Source: Bacteroidota bacterium (lineage in GTDB: Bacteria > Bacteroidota > Bacteroidia > Bacteroidales > Porphyromonadaceae). From it: 64,000 nucleotides of DNA. The notes under the pieces were generated by a model. It was not told the DNA's origin. It saw only the letters and a list, made by a program, of their open reading frames with translations, and ran no database searches. The position numbers and the translations under genes were made by a program. The stretch is taken from assembly GCA_023396255.1 (NCBI GenBank), contig JAEWWU010000007.1:53608-117607 (forward strand), read 5' to 3'. Shown in pieces: positions 1 through 8,105 of this stretch (its first letter is position 1; each line of letters opens with the position of its first letter).

Positions 1-1
1 G

Positions 2-595
2 TTGTGCACATTAGTTGTGGAAGACCTACAGCGGCAACCAACAATCCTTCCAAGAAATATTGCAGATATAGGTACCGGCTCCGGATGCATTGCCCTATAT
101 TTGGCTTATTATCTCAGACAAGATCGCATTTTTGCTATAGAAAAAGAGAACAACGCAATACAAATAGCTCGCATCAATATAGAACGTTGTAGCACAAAGG
201 ATCATTTTTCTCCTCCTGTTTTAGTTCAAAATGATCTTTTGGCATTATCCCGATCGCCATCAAAAGAACCTTGGGAATACATTGACGTTATAGTGAGTAA
301 TCCCCCATACATTCCCCTTAGAGAGAAAGAGTTTATTGAAGATCACGTACTTAACCACGAGCCCCATTCAGCCCTATTTGTTCCGGATAGTGATCCTCTT
401 CTCTTTTATAAAGCGTTGCTCAATTTTGCTCTTTATCACTCCTCCAAGAAGGGGGTTTCTATCTATTGCGAAACCCATCATCAGTATGCCTGTGATGTTG
501 CAAATATTTTTAGGGGAAACCCCAAAGTTCAAGATATTGAGGTAAGAAAAGATTTTAGCGGAAAAGAACGATTTGTAATTGCGCACTTGAGGTAG
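2..595 (+). CDS. prmC: PrmC/HemK release-factor glutamine methyltransferase, 5' truncated by the window
   Basis: This is the C-terminal part of the enzyme that uses S-adenosylmethionine (SAM) to methylate the glutamine of the GGQ motif in peptide-chain release factors. The visible 197 residues hold the SAM-binding glycine motif (DIGTGSG, about residues 22-28) and the signature NPPY (about 100-103), which places the target glutamine. The frame is open to the left edge, so the N-terminal helical domain and true start lie outside the window. A separate promoter follows 50 bases downstream, so this gene ends its own transcription unit. The NPPY plus motif I combination makes the family assignment firm; RNA or DNA N6-adenine methyltransferases share NPPY but fit the rest less well. 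Confidence 0.92.
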   Translation: MCTLVVEDLQRQPTILPRNIADIGTGSGCIALYLAYYLRQDRIFAIEKENNAIQIARINIERCSTKDHFSPPVLVQNDLLALSRSPSKEPWEYIDVIVSNPPYIPLREKEFIEDHVLNHEPHSALFVPDSDPLLFYKALLNFALYHSSKKGVSIYCETHHQYACDVANIFRGNPKVQDIEVRKDFSGKERFVIAHLR

Positions 596-643
596 AAAGA
601 ACCCTTGTCTATAATTACGAGAAAGGGCTACAACCTCCCATAC

Positions 644-674
644 TTGTGGGAAACCCTCTTTCTATCTATCTTTG
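644..674 (+). promoter_or_regulatory. Predicted promoter for the PASTA-rluD-ddl unit
   Basis: TTG at 644-646 is followed after 20 bases by TATCTTTG at 667-674, matching the Bacteroidetes primary sigma consensus TTG-N19/20-TAnnTTTG. The inferred transcript start is near 679, giving a leader of about 45 bases before the ATG at 724. Confidence 0.6.
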
Positions 675-723
675 CGCATCAAGGACTTACTAATATTCTG
701 CATTAGACCGAAACAAAGTAAAT

Positions 724-1395
724 ATGAGTTTTCTTCGTAAACACCCACTCCTTGCTACGCTTGTACTTATACCGGCTATTTCTGTGGCTATTGTACTAGT
801 GATTATGCTTGGATTGGGTATTTTCACCCGACACAATCAGTCCGTCAAGGTACCCAAGGTATACGGACTCCCCTTTGAGCAAGTTTGTAAAATTTTAGAC
901 GAAAATAACCTACGTTATGAGGTGGTAGACTCCGTCTATGCAGATGGTATAGCTCCTGGAACAGTATTGGAAATTACCCCAAAAGAGGGCAGCGAAATAA
1001 AACCCAATCGACTGGTTTTTCTAACAATGAAGGCTTTTTATCCCAAACAGGTAGTAATTCCGGATGTTAGCAACGTATCGGAACGGCAAGCTAAAGCTGT
1101 GTTGGGGAGTTTGGGATTCCCAAATATACACATTCAATATACTCAAGGAAGCCACGACGACTTGGTGCAATATGTAAAGCTACGTAGCGGAAAAGCCGTA
1201 AAACCGGGCACTCGTTTGTTTCTCAACACCCCACTCATTGTTGTAGTTAGCCAATCTTCCGAGGGGAACCATCAAGAGGACGAGGTTTTTGGGGATGATT
1301 TTGGATTACCCTCGGCATCTGATTCAATCTCCAACAAGAGAAATACCGCCCCGACTGGAAATGGAGATTTGGACGACGACGAATCTTGGTGGTGA
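724..1395 (+). CDS. PASTA-domain membrane protein
   Basis: A 223-residue protein with a short cytoplasmic start, one membrane helix (about residues 10-32) and two PASTA domains outside (about 40-105 and 108-178). These are followed by a low-complexity acidic tail rich in Asp, Ser and Asn. PASTA domains are known to bind muropeptides or beta-lactam-like ligands in Ser/Thr kinases and penicillin-binding proteins. Here there is no kinase or transpeptidase domain, so this is a stand-alone PASTA protein of the Bacteroidales type. It is followed by rluD and ddl; ddl supplies D-Ala-D-Ala, which fits a cell-wall role. That role is inference; the domain call is from the repeated proline/valine-rich V(I)PDV-type starts. 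Confidence 0.85.
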   Translation: MSFLRKHPLLATLVLIPAISVAIVLVIMLGLGIFTRHNQSVKVPKVYGLPFEQVCKILDENNLRYEVVDSVYADGIAPGTVLEITPKEGSEIKPNRLVFLTMKAFYPKQVVIPDVSNVSERQAKAVLGSLGFPNIHIQYTQGSHDDLVQYVKLRSGKAVKPGTRLFLNTPLIVVVSQSSEGNHQEDEVFGDDFGLPSASDSISNKRNTAPTGNGDLDDDESWW

Positions 1396-1409
1396 TTTTT
1401 TTATTTCCG

Positions 1410-2579
1410 ATGCAACAATCCAATCAGTGGAAAAGGGAGGTTGTTTCTCTTCCTCAACAAGATACGAACTACGCATCCCCCTTAGAACAGAAAGAAGATT
1501 TTTGGGAAGAAGAGGCAGTGGACGTTGATATTGCCCTTTTTTCAGATCCCGAAGCCGATTCGACTGACAGCCTACACGAACACTACCGTGTTGTAGCAGA
1601 CCCGGGGCAGTCTCCACTAAGGGTTGATAAGTTTTTGATCAATAGGATGCAACACACCTCTCGCAACCGCATACAGCAGGCAGCGGAAGCCGGAGGCATC
1701 TTCGTTAATGGGCGTGCCGTTAAGAGTAGTTTTAAGATTCGCGCCAACGATGTAATTACGCTAAAGCTCAAGCATCCACCAAGAGAGTACACTATTGTTC
1801 CGGAAAATATCCCTTTGGAAATAGTTTACGAAGACGAATTTCTCCTGGTCGTAAATAAACCGGCGGGTATGGTTGTACATCCTGGAAATGGCAACTATTC
1901 CGGCACCTTGGTACACGCTCTGGCTTATTATCTGAAAGACGATTCTCAATACGACCCTAATGCTCCAACAGTGGGGCTTGTACACCGCATAGACAAAGAT
2001 ACCAGTGGACTCCTGCTGGTTGCAAAACGTCCTCACATAAAGACCCACTTGGCAAAGCAATTTTTCAACAAAACAACTGGTCGAGAGTATGTTGCCTTGG
2101 CTTGGGGGAGAATATCTCCTTCGGAAGGACGTATAGAAGGGAATATAACAAGAGACCCTTCGGACAGGACTAGAATGACCGTTATACCTCCACAAGATGA
2201 AATGGGGAAAAGGGCCGTAACTCACTACAAAGTGCTAGAACCATTGGGCTTTGTTTCTTTCATAGAATGTCGCTTGGAAACCGGCCGTACCCATCAAATA
2301 CGTGCTCATATGCGTAGTTTGGGGCATCCTCTTTTTGCAGATGAGAAGTATGGAGGTACTCAAATAGTACACGGCAATAGGACAGCCAAGTATCTGCAAT
2401 TTGTTCGTAACTGCTTGGAGATATGTCCTCGTCAAGCCCTGCACGCCCAAACTCTCAGATTCGAACATCCTGTAACCCATCAAGAAATATCGCTTGTTGC
2501 CCCCATTCCACAAGATATGCAATTACTTTTGGAAAAATGGCGTAAATATGTGCAAGAAGCCAATCAAACCAATTCATAG
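1410..2579 (+). CDS. rluD: RluD-family 23S rRNA pseudouridine synthase
   Basis: Converts uridines of 23S rRNA to pseudouridine. The order is a 60-residue acidic N-terminal extension, an S4 RNA-binding domain (about residues 65-120, beginning LRVDKFL) and the RluA/RluD catalytic domain with HRIDKDTSG near residues 192-200. The Asp of that motif is the catalytic nucleophile. A GRTHQIR motif follows, also typical. The frame opens upstream at a TTG (1386) inside the previous gene, but the ATG at 1410 lies just past that gene's stop and gives a normal protein, so I place the start there. The next gene starts 3 bases after its stop. RluD rather than RluA or RluC is chosen from length and the S4 domain; the exact target uridines are not certain. 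Confidence 0.9.
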   Translation: MQQSNQWKREVVSLPQQDTNYASPLEQKEDFWEEEAVDVDIALFSDPEADSTDSLHEHYRVVADPGQSPLRVDKFLINRMQHTSRNRIQQAAEAGGIFVNGRAVKSSFKIRANDVITLKLKHPPREYTIVPENIPLEIVYEDEFLLVVNKPAGMVVHPGNGNYSGTLVHALAYYLKDDSQYDPNAPTVGLVHRIDKDTSGLLLVAKRPHIKTHLAKQFFNKTTGREYVALAWGRISPSEGRIEGNITRDPSDRTRMTVIPPQDEMGKRAVTHYKVLEPLGFVSFIECRLETGRTHQIRAHMRSLGHPLFADEKYGGTQIVHGNRTAKYLQFVRNCLEICPRQALHAQTLRFEHPVTHQEISLVAPIPQDMQLLLEKWRKYVQEANQTNS

Positions 2580-2582
2580 CTA

Positions 2583-3578
2583 ATGAAAAATATGCCTAAG
2601 CGGAACATAGCCGTTGTTTGTGGCGGCTATTCCGGAGAATATGAAGTTTCTCTCCGAAGCGCAGATAATGTCATTGAAAATATTCTTTTAGCCGGATACA
2701 ACACTTACAAAGTTGTAATCGAAAAAGATCGGTGGTTTTCCCCTCAAGGAACAAACAACTTACCCATCGATAAATCTGATTTCTCTGTTATTCTCCCGGA
2801 TCAAAGCCGGTTGAAATTGGACTATGCCTACATTACCATTCACGGGACCCCCGGAGAAGATGGAGTATTGCAAGGTTATTTCGATATGTTGGGAGTTCCC
2901 TACAATACAGGAGGGATGCTTTGTGAATCTCTCACTTTTAATAAAGAGGTGTGCAACCGCTATTTGTCTTCGTTTGGAATCAGAATAGCCCCTTCTTGCT
3001 GCTTACGCCACATTACAGAGCAAGAAATTTTTAGAGAAGAAATAGAAGCTTTAGGATTGCCTGTTTTTGTAAAACCCAATGTAGGAGGATCGAGTATTGC
3101 AACAACAAAGGTTATCCTCCCCGAACAACTTGCTCCCGCCATAAAGACAGCTTTCTCCGAAGGGAAAGAAGTTCTCATTGAACGATTTATACAGGGAATA
3201 GAGGTAACTTGTGGTTGTTTGGTTTTACCCAATAAAACGATTCCCCTTCCCGTAACAGAAGTCGTAGCTCATAGCGATTTTTTTGACTATGATGCCAAGT
3301 ATAATGGATTGTCGGATGAAATTACCCCAGCACGACTCCCAGAACCTCTCTACGTAGAAATTCAACAATTAACTGCGCATATAGCCAAATGGATTAGGGC
3401 ACAAGGACTCATCCGGGTAGACTACATAATAGAGCAGGACGGGCACCCCACCCTCTTAGAAGTAAACACAACTCCGGGAATGACAGCCACAAGTTTTATT
3501 CCACAACAAGTTGCAGCCGCTCAAATGAGCCTAAAAGATATTTTTGCACAGATTATAGAAAGCCATTCTTCATTATGA
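2583..3578 (+). CDS. ddl: D-alanine--D-alanine ligase
   Basis: An ATP-grasp enzyme that joins two D-alanines for peptidoglycan precursors in the cytoplasm. The 331-residue length is normal. The start (about residues 8-22, VCGGYSGEYEVSLRSA) is the N-terminal substrate-binding motif, the central VKPNVGGSSI stretch is the ATP-grasp lysine and glycine-rich loop, and EVNTTPGMT near residue 300 supplies the metal-binding Glu/Asn pair of the active site. The gene overlaps the next by 4 bases (ATGA), so the two are translationally coupled. Position behind a PASTA protein and rluD is common in Bacteroidales. Confidence 0.95.
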   Translation: MKNMPKRNIAVVCGGYSGEYEVSLRSADNVIENILLAGYNTYKVVIEKDRWFSPQGTNNLPIDKSDFSVILPDQSRLKLDYAYITIHGTPGEDGVLQGYFDMLGVPYNTGGMLCESLTFNKEVCNRYLSSFGIRIAPSCCLRHITEQEIFREEIEALGLPVFVKPNVGGSSIATTKVILPEQLAPAIKTAFSEGKEVLIERFIQGIEVTCGCLVLPNKTIPLPVTEVVAHSDFFDYDAKYNGLSDEITPARLPEPLYVEIQQLTAHIAKWIRAQGLIRVDYIIEQDGHPTLLEVNTTPGMTATSFIPQQVAAAQMSLKDIFAQIIESHSSL

Positions 3579-4819
3579 TGACCACTAACACTCCCACAGA
3601 CCGCTTTCAAGATATTCGTCCTTTTTTAGATCACGAAGTAGAAGCAACCATAGCCCACTTAGTGGAAAACCCTTCTTTTAAAACCGCTATAACTCGATTT
3701 ACAAAGGATGAGAAAGAGGCTCAAAACTTGATCAACAGAACCAAACAGTGCCAAACAATCAATGAATTTAAGCAGAATATCACCTACCGTATAGCTTGGG
3801 ATATTGCAAAAAAAACGACTTTCTCTCTCAGTCTATCTGGTCGTAGTCGATTGGAAAACAATAACCCATCTACCTTCATCTCCAATCATCGAGACATTAT
3901 TCTCGATTCGGCTTTCCTAAGTATTCTTCTTGCGGATGCACAATATGATCTTCCTCGTATTGCAATTGGAGACAACTTGGTTTCTCAAAAATGGATAGAA
4001 TGTTTGGTAAAACTCAACGACAGTTTCTTGGTCAGAAGAAACCTACCCATACGTCAATTGGCAGAAGCGGCAACAACTCTGTCAGATTACATCCACTACA
4101 CCATTGAACAAGACAAACTTTCCGTTTGGATCGCACAGCGAGAAGGGAGAGCCAAGGACTCCAACGACACCACACAACCGGCTGTCCTAAAGATGCTCAC
4201 CAGAGGAGGCAATGAGTCTCTCCCCCCCATACAAAAACTTCGTCTGCTAAATATTGTTCCCACATCCATTAGCTATGAATACGACCCTTGCGATTGGCTC
4301 AAAACCCACGAACTTCTGCACAAGAAACTAAACGATGGAAAATACACTAAAGCCGTACACGAAGATGAATTTAATATGTTACAAGGCATATTGGGGCAAA
4401 AAGGACGTGTACATATTACGTTGGGAACCCCTCTCAACCAACTACTACCCAGCAACATTGAGCAACTCTCTCCATCCGAAGTTTTCCCACAGATTGCTAA
4501 ACTTATAGACAAAGAAATACATCGCCATTATCGTTTATATCCAGGCAACTACATTGCTTGGGATTGGTTGCACAATAATCCCGAACACCAAACGACACAC
4601 TACGGTTTTGAAGAAAAAAAATCTTTCGAAAAATACATTCAACAACGAGTAGCTATGGCTCTGTCTTTCAATCCCTCTCAACCCAAGACAGATATAACTA
4701 AAGAGTTTTTGGGAGAAAATCTTACCAAGCACCCTCACTACCCTACAGCACTCTCCATCATACTAGGGATGTATGCACAACCAGCAATCAATCATTCCAT
4801 AGCTCTTAGGAGTGTATAG
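3575..4819 (+). CDS. PlsB/PlsC-like glycerolipid acyltransferase
   Basis: A 414-residue protein with the acyltransferase blocks in order: NHRDIILD (catalytic His and Asp, about residues 104-111), a block II-like stretch around GDNLVSQ ending in FLVRRN, and REGRAKD (about 188-194) in place of the usual F(P)EGxRS phosphate-binding block. The spacing resembles glycerol-3-phosphate acyltransferases more than the short PlsC enzymes. It would acylate a glycerol-phosphate backbone at the membrane using acyl-ACP, acyl-CoA or acyl-phosphate; the donor and position cannot be told. No clear membrane helix is seen. ATGA overlap with ddl. Databases often label such Bacteroidales genes 1-acyl-sn-glycerol-3-phosphate acyltransferase; the family is firm, the exact reaction is not. 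Confidence 0.75.
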   Translation: MMTTNTPTDRFQDIRPFLDHEVEATIAHLVENPSFKTAITRFTKDEKEAQNLINRTKQCQTINEFKQNITYRIAWDIAKKTTFSLSLSGRSRLENNNPSTFISNHRDIILDSAFLSILLADAQYDLPRIAIGDNLVSQKWIECLVKLNDSFLVRRNLPIRQLAEAATTLSDYIHYTIEQDKLSVWIAQREGRAKDSNDTTQPAVLKMLTRGGNESLPPIQKLRLLNIVPTSISYEYDPCDWLKTHELLHKKLNDGKYTKAVHEDEFNMLQGILGQKGRVHITLGTPLNQLLPSNIEQLSPSEVFPQIAKLIDKEIHRHYRLYPGNYIAWDWLHNNPEHQTTHYGFEEKKSFEKYIQQRVAMALSFNPSQPKTDITKEFLGENLTKHPHYPTALSIILGMYAQPAINHSIALRSV

Positions 4820-4867
4820 AACCAAAAAAAATTCCGATTTTCCGCTCAATAATCTGTGAGAGGGTCT

Positions 4868-5491
4868 ATGAATCAAGAATTAGACAGTTATCGCACCATT
4901 GGCGAAAGACAAGAAACAGAACTGAATATAAAACGTAGTCGTTTTATTGCTTACGCCATACCCATACGCGATGCCTCTGAAGCCTTACAAGAAGTTGCAA
5001 GCCTGCGTAAAATCCATTACAGTGCTACTCACGTTTGTTGGGCATACGCCTTAGATCCTTACTTCAAAGATTTCCGAATAAATGATGATGGCGAACCCAG
5101 TGGTACTGCGGGGAGACCCATTTTGGGGAGACTTATCTCTCTGAATATAACTGCAACTCTAATCGTTGTTGTTCGCTACTTTGGTGGGGTGAAATTGGGC
5201 ACAGGCGGATTAATCGAAGCATACAAAAGCACAGCCCAAACAGTCTTGGAACAATGTTCCCTTAAAGCGGTTATCACCACACAACATTTGAAGATTGAGT
5301 TTCCGCCCCACCTCGTGGGAGAAGTTATGAGAATAATCAAGGTACACAATGCAAACATCACTCACCAAGACTATACCACAGGATATCGATTAGAGGTAGC
5401 CCTTCGTGCGTCCCAAATGCCCAACCTACAACAAGCTCTCGGCGAATTATACGAGGTTAAATTCATAAGTCCAAAAGATGTAGAGTTATGA
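4868..5491 (+). CDS. YigZ/IMPACT-family protein
   Basis: A 207-residue protein of the YigZ/IMPACT (UPF0029) family. The first domain contains KRSRFIA near the start, then DDGEPSGTAG and RYFGGVKLGTGGL, the hallmark strings of the family. The second is a small ferredoxin-like alpha/beta domain (DUF1949 type). The molecular role in bacteria is unsettled; eukaryotic IMPACT modulates translation control through GCN1. The frame is also open from a GTG at 4856, but the ATG at 4868 follows an AGAGGG stretch and begins the conserved part. The stop overlaps the start of the Crp/Fnr gene by 4 bases. Confidence 0.88.
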   Translation: MNQELDSYRTIGERQETELNIKRSRFIAYAIPIRDASEALQEVASLRKIHYSATHVCWAYALDPYFKDFRINDDGEPSGTAGRPILGRLISLNITATLIVVVRYFGGVKLGTGGLIEAYKSTAQTVLEQCSLKAVITTQHLKIEFPPHLVGEVMRIIKVHNANITHQDYTTGYRLEVALRASQMPNLQQALGELYEVKFISPKDVEL

Positions 5492-6177
5492 TACAGGAGA
5501 AAGAATTGTTGGAGGCTTGGCAAATAAGTGGATTAACAGATCAGATGCCCAAATCCTCTGTTGTAGAAATGCTGCAAAGGGCAAATCATCGCATCCGCAA
5601 TATAAAAAAAGGCACCTTATATGCCCTTGCCGGTGACAGGGTCACCTCTCTACAAATTGTAATATCAGGAGAATTGAATGCCGAGATGGTCGGAAATTCG
5701 GGAAAACAAATTCTTATAGATACCCTTGACAAGGGGCGTATTTTAGCCCCGGCACTCATCTACACACCAAAAAATGTCCTTCCAGTGACACTCACTGCAG
5801 ATAAAGACACGGTTATATACAGTGTCTCCAGTGATGAATTTAGGCAGATGATGCACCTAAACCCTATTCTAATGGGGAATTTTTTCAAAATTGTAGGTAA
5901 TACGACCTCCTTCCTTACTAGCAAGATTCGACAACTTTCTCTGAAAAGTTTACAAGGAAAAATAGGAGAATATTTGCTAAATCTGCATAAAGAGACCCCA
6001 AAAGAAGATAATACAGTGACCATAGATTGTTCTTGGAAAGAGTTAGCAGGCCGATTTGGGGTCAATAGACAATCCTTGGCTCGAAGTTTAGCTCAAATGC
6101 AAGAAGGTGGACTCATAACTGTTCGGGGTAAAAATATCAAGTTACACGAATTTCAAAAACTGAGAAATTTGCCGTAA
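5488..6177 (+). CDS. Crp/Fnr-family transcriptional regulator
   Basis: A 229-residue regulator with an N-terminal cyclic-nucleotide-binding-like beta-barrel (about residues 20-140) and a C-terminal Crp-type helix-turn-helix (about 170-225, with SWKELAGRFGVNRQSLARSL as the recognition unit). No cysteine cluster like that of oxygen-sensing Fnr is present in the N-terminal part, and the canonical cAMP-contact residues are not obvious, so the signal is unknown. It is translationally coupled to the yigZ-like gene. Its targets cannot be read from the window. Confidence 0.9.
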   Translation: MIQEKELLEAWQISGLTDQMPKSSVVEMLQRANHRIRNIKKGTLYALAGDRVTSLQIVISGELNAEMVGNSGKQILIDTLDKGRILAPALIYTPKNVLPVTLTADKDTVIYSVSSDEFRQMMHLNPILMGNFFKIVGNTTSFLTSKIRQLSLKSLQGKIGEYLLNLHKETPKEDNTVTIDCSWKELAGRFGVNRQSLARSLAQMQEGGLITVRGKNIKLHEFQKLRNLP

Positions 6178-6194
6178 TTCTACAGTCAAGTGTA

Positions 6195-6224
6195 TTGCAG
6201 ATTTCATAATTTATATTACCTTTG
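6195..6224 (+). promoter_or_regulatory. Predicted tRNA promoter
   Basis: TTG at 6195-6197, a 19-base spacer and TACCTTTG at 6217-6224 match the Bacteroidetes -33/-7 consensus exactly. The inferred start near 6229 leaves a leader of about 44 bases before the tRNA, containing a small CACC-TCGC-TGGTG hairpin. Confidence 0.75.
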
Positions 6225-6272
6225 CAGCGTTAAGAAGGAGGGATTCACCTCGCTGGTGAGGCACTTCTTGCG

Positions 6273-6346
6273 GGTCCTATAGCTCAGTTGGTTAGAGCAC
6301 CTGACTCATAATCAGGGAGTCCTTGGTTCAAGCCCAAGTGGGACCA
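6273..6346 (+). tRNA. tRNA with CAU anticodon (tRNA-Ile2 or elongator tRNA-Met)
   Basis: A 74-base cloverleaf. The acceptor stem GGTCCTA pairs with TGGGACC (one G-U). The D arm has AGCTCAGTTGGTTAGAGC, the anticodon stem CCTGA/TCAGG holds loop CTCATAA (anticodon CAT), and the T stem CTTGG/CCAAG holds TTCAAGC. The discriminator is A and CCA is not encoded. The first acceptor pair G-C and lack of the initiator C-A mismatch exclude initiator Met. A CAU tRNA is either elongator Met or the lysidine-modified Ile2; the G-rich acceptor looks more like Bacteroidales Ile2, but this is not decisive by eye. Confidence 0.93.
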
Positions 6347-6348
6347 CG

Positions 6349-6386
6349 AAAAGGTCATCTGAGATCTGTTCTCAGTGACCTTTTTT
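6349..6386 (+). terminator. Rho-independent terminator after the tRNA
   Basis: AAAAGGTCA and CTGAG pair with CTCAG and TGACCTTTT (one bulged T), followed by six Ts. It ends the tRNA transcript. The next gene is on the opposite strand and ends 25 bases further on, so the hairpin may serve both directions. Confidence 0.8.
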
Positions 6387-6411
6387 ACTTTCATTCCTTC
6401 TAACGAAATAA

Positions 6412-7800
6412 TTACTCTTCCACCAGGAACTGCTCGCGTAGCCACAGTAAAACCTCTTGAGCTATGGTTGTGGGAATCTGTGCATACTCCGTAACATTCC
6501 CTGTTCGAGCTGGTTGAAAAAGATGATTAAGCCCGGAAAACAATTTAACTTTGGCTTGAGGGCAATATCTCATCACTAAAGATGCATTGTGTGGCAAAAC
6601 CTGTTTATCTAATTCCCCTTGCAAAACCCAAACCGGACATTGTACTTTTTGCAAATATCTCTCCGGATGCTCTTTGATCAAACTATGAAATCCAGGAGAC
6701 AAAACCTGCTGAATCATTAGAGACACTTGTTTTGACAATTCGGGTTCTACCAATCCCAAAGCAAACATCTCTTTTCTCAAATAATCGGAAAGCTGTTTTT
6801 CTAATATCTCCTTGTTTTTCAAAGTAGGTTGCTTTTTCACAAAAGAATAAACGTAACGATTAATAGATTCGTTCTTCCGCAATAGTTCTTGAGGTAATCC
6901 GGCCAACTCACCCAGAGCATTGTTTTGCTCTATCAATAATTCATCCAATGGCAATATCGGAGCTGCTAGCAACACCACTCCGGCTATTTTATCATCCTGT
7001 GTTGCCAACATAGAAGCAATTAAACCTCCCTCACTGTGCCCAAGAAGAAATACTTGAGAAGCATCTACATCCGGGAGGCTTCGTAAATATTCCACTCCAC
7101 AAGCTGCATCTTGCATAAGATCTTGGATGGTTGCTTCAAAATATTTTCCTGAACTTTTTCCTGTACCCCTATCATCGTAGCGAAGTACAATGTATCCGGC
7201 TTTTGTCAAACAGTCAGCCAATTGTTCAAAAGGTTTATGTCCGGCAATGGTTTCGTCTCTATCCTGTGCCCCACTACCACTGATAAGTAAAAAAGCCGGC
7301 AACTTGTCCTTCAATTTTTGCTTTGGTTTTGTTACAGTACCTGCCAAAGTTCCCACTACTCCATTATAAAAGCACTCATTCTGCAAATACGATGAAGAAG
7401 TGCGCTGCCTTTGCCATTTGGTTAATAATTGGCGAGAAAATACAGATCGTTTTAGAACTAATGGAATAGACATTCCATTTTGTTCAAATTTACCCTCCAA
7501 AACATCGGATTCCTTCAGATAAGTAGCGTTATAAGAAAGATTCAGATCTTTCTGAATTATAATAAGTTGCAAACCATCTACTTTTACTGAGGTAACGGGG
7601 ATATCCATTACTCCTTGATCGGGACTATCCAATGTGGCACTCCAGACATCATTCTCAGATTTTGTCAGATTTATTGACAAGGAAAGGTCTATTGTAGGAG
7701 AAACCTTGAGCACACCGGACCAATATCCCTCTAAATTTTGAGCATTTGCAACTGATATACCACTAAGAGCAAATGCAAGAATATAAACGAAATGTTTCAT
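6412..7800 (-). CDS. Secreted alpha/beta hydrolase with N-terminal lipid-binding-like domain
   Basis: A 462-residue exported protein. Residues 1-20 form a signal peptide ending in Ala-Gln. Residues about 25-125 form a beta-rich domain of the kind fused to secreted Bacteroidetes esterases, and about 150-455 an alpha/beta hydrolase fold. GHSEGG near residue 255 is the nucleophile elbow with the catalytic Ser, and GLNHLFQ near 425 carries the likely catalytic His. SGSGAQDRDE near 174 fits the oxyanion-hole region. The substrate is unknown; peptidase S9-like or ester hydrolysis are both possible. It stands alone, with about 300 bases of non-coding DNA upstream. Confidence 0.82.
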   Translation of the reverse strand: MKHFVYILAFALSGISVANAQNLEGYWSGVLKVSPTIDLSLSINLTKSENDVWSATLDSPDQGVMDIPVTSVKVDGLQLIIIQKDLNLSYNATYLKESDVLEGKFEQNGMSIPLVLKRSVFSRQLLTKWQRQRTSSSYLQNECFYNGVVGTLAGTVTKPKQKLKDKLPAFLLISGSGAQDRDETIAGHKPFEQLADCLTKAGYIVLRYDDRGTGKSSGKYFEATIQDLMQDAACGVEYLRSLPDVDASQVFLLGHSEGGLIASMLATQDDKIAGVVLLAAPILPLDELLIEQNNALGELAGLPQELLRKNESINRYVYSFVKKQPTLKNKEILEKQLSDYLRKEMFALGLVEPELSKQVSLMIQQVLSPGFHSLIKEHPERYLQKVQCPVWVLQGELDKQVLPHNASLVMRYCPQAKVKLFSGLNHLFQPARTGNVTEYAQIPTTIAQEVLLWLREQFLVEE

Positions 7801-8105
7801 AATCAGTTCTTTTAAAGAATATTCTTATTATAACCTTAAAAAGTAGTCCAAGAAGGAGCAAAACGAATCATCAAACTCAACGTATGAGACTTATACGCAA
7901 AGGTGATGTTGATAGGATTATAGGAGTTTTAAAGGATGAAGCCACAATGCCCCTCAAAAACCATCCTCTTTCCAAATCTCACATATGGGGCAAAAGAGTG
8001 TCCATAAGCTGAGTTTGAGGAGGAGAAAAGGGCCACAAATAGCCTCTCACAAAAGGAGAAAAAAAGACAACGCTACCCAAGATCCTGATCATTGCACCTA
8101 CACAC
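7801..8105. other. Intergenic stretch with no gene seen
   Basis: About 305 bases between the hydrolase start and the methyltransferase stop, both on the minus strand. It should hold the hydrolase promoter, but no clear TTG-N19-TAnnTTTG pair is visible on the minus strand. An open frame on the plus strand entering from 7985 is Lys/Arg-rich low complexity and continues into the neighbouring gene, so I do not call it. Confidence 0.5.

Noticed and set aside
1761..2225. 154-codon minus-strand frame
   Set aside because: Antisense to the catalytic part of the RluD-type gene; no recognisable protein features.
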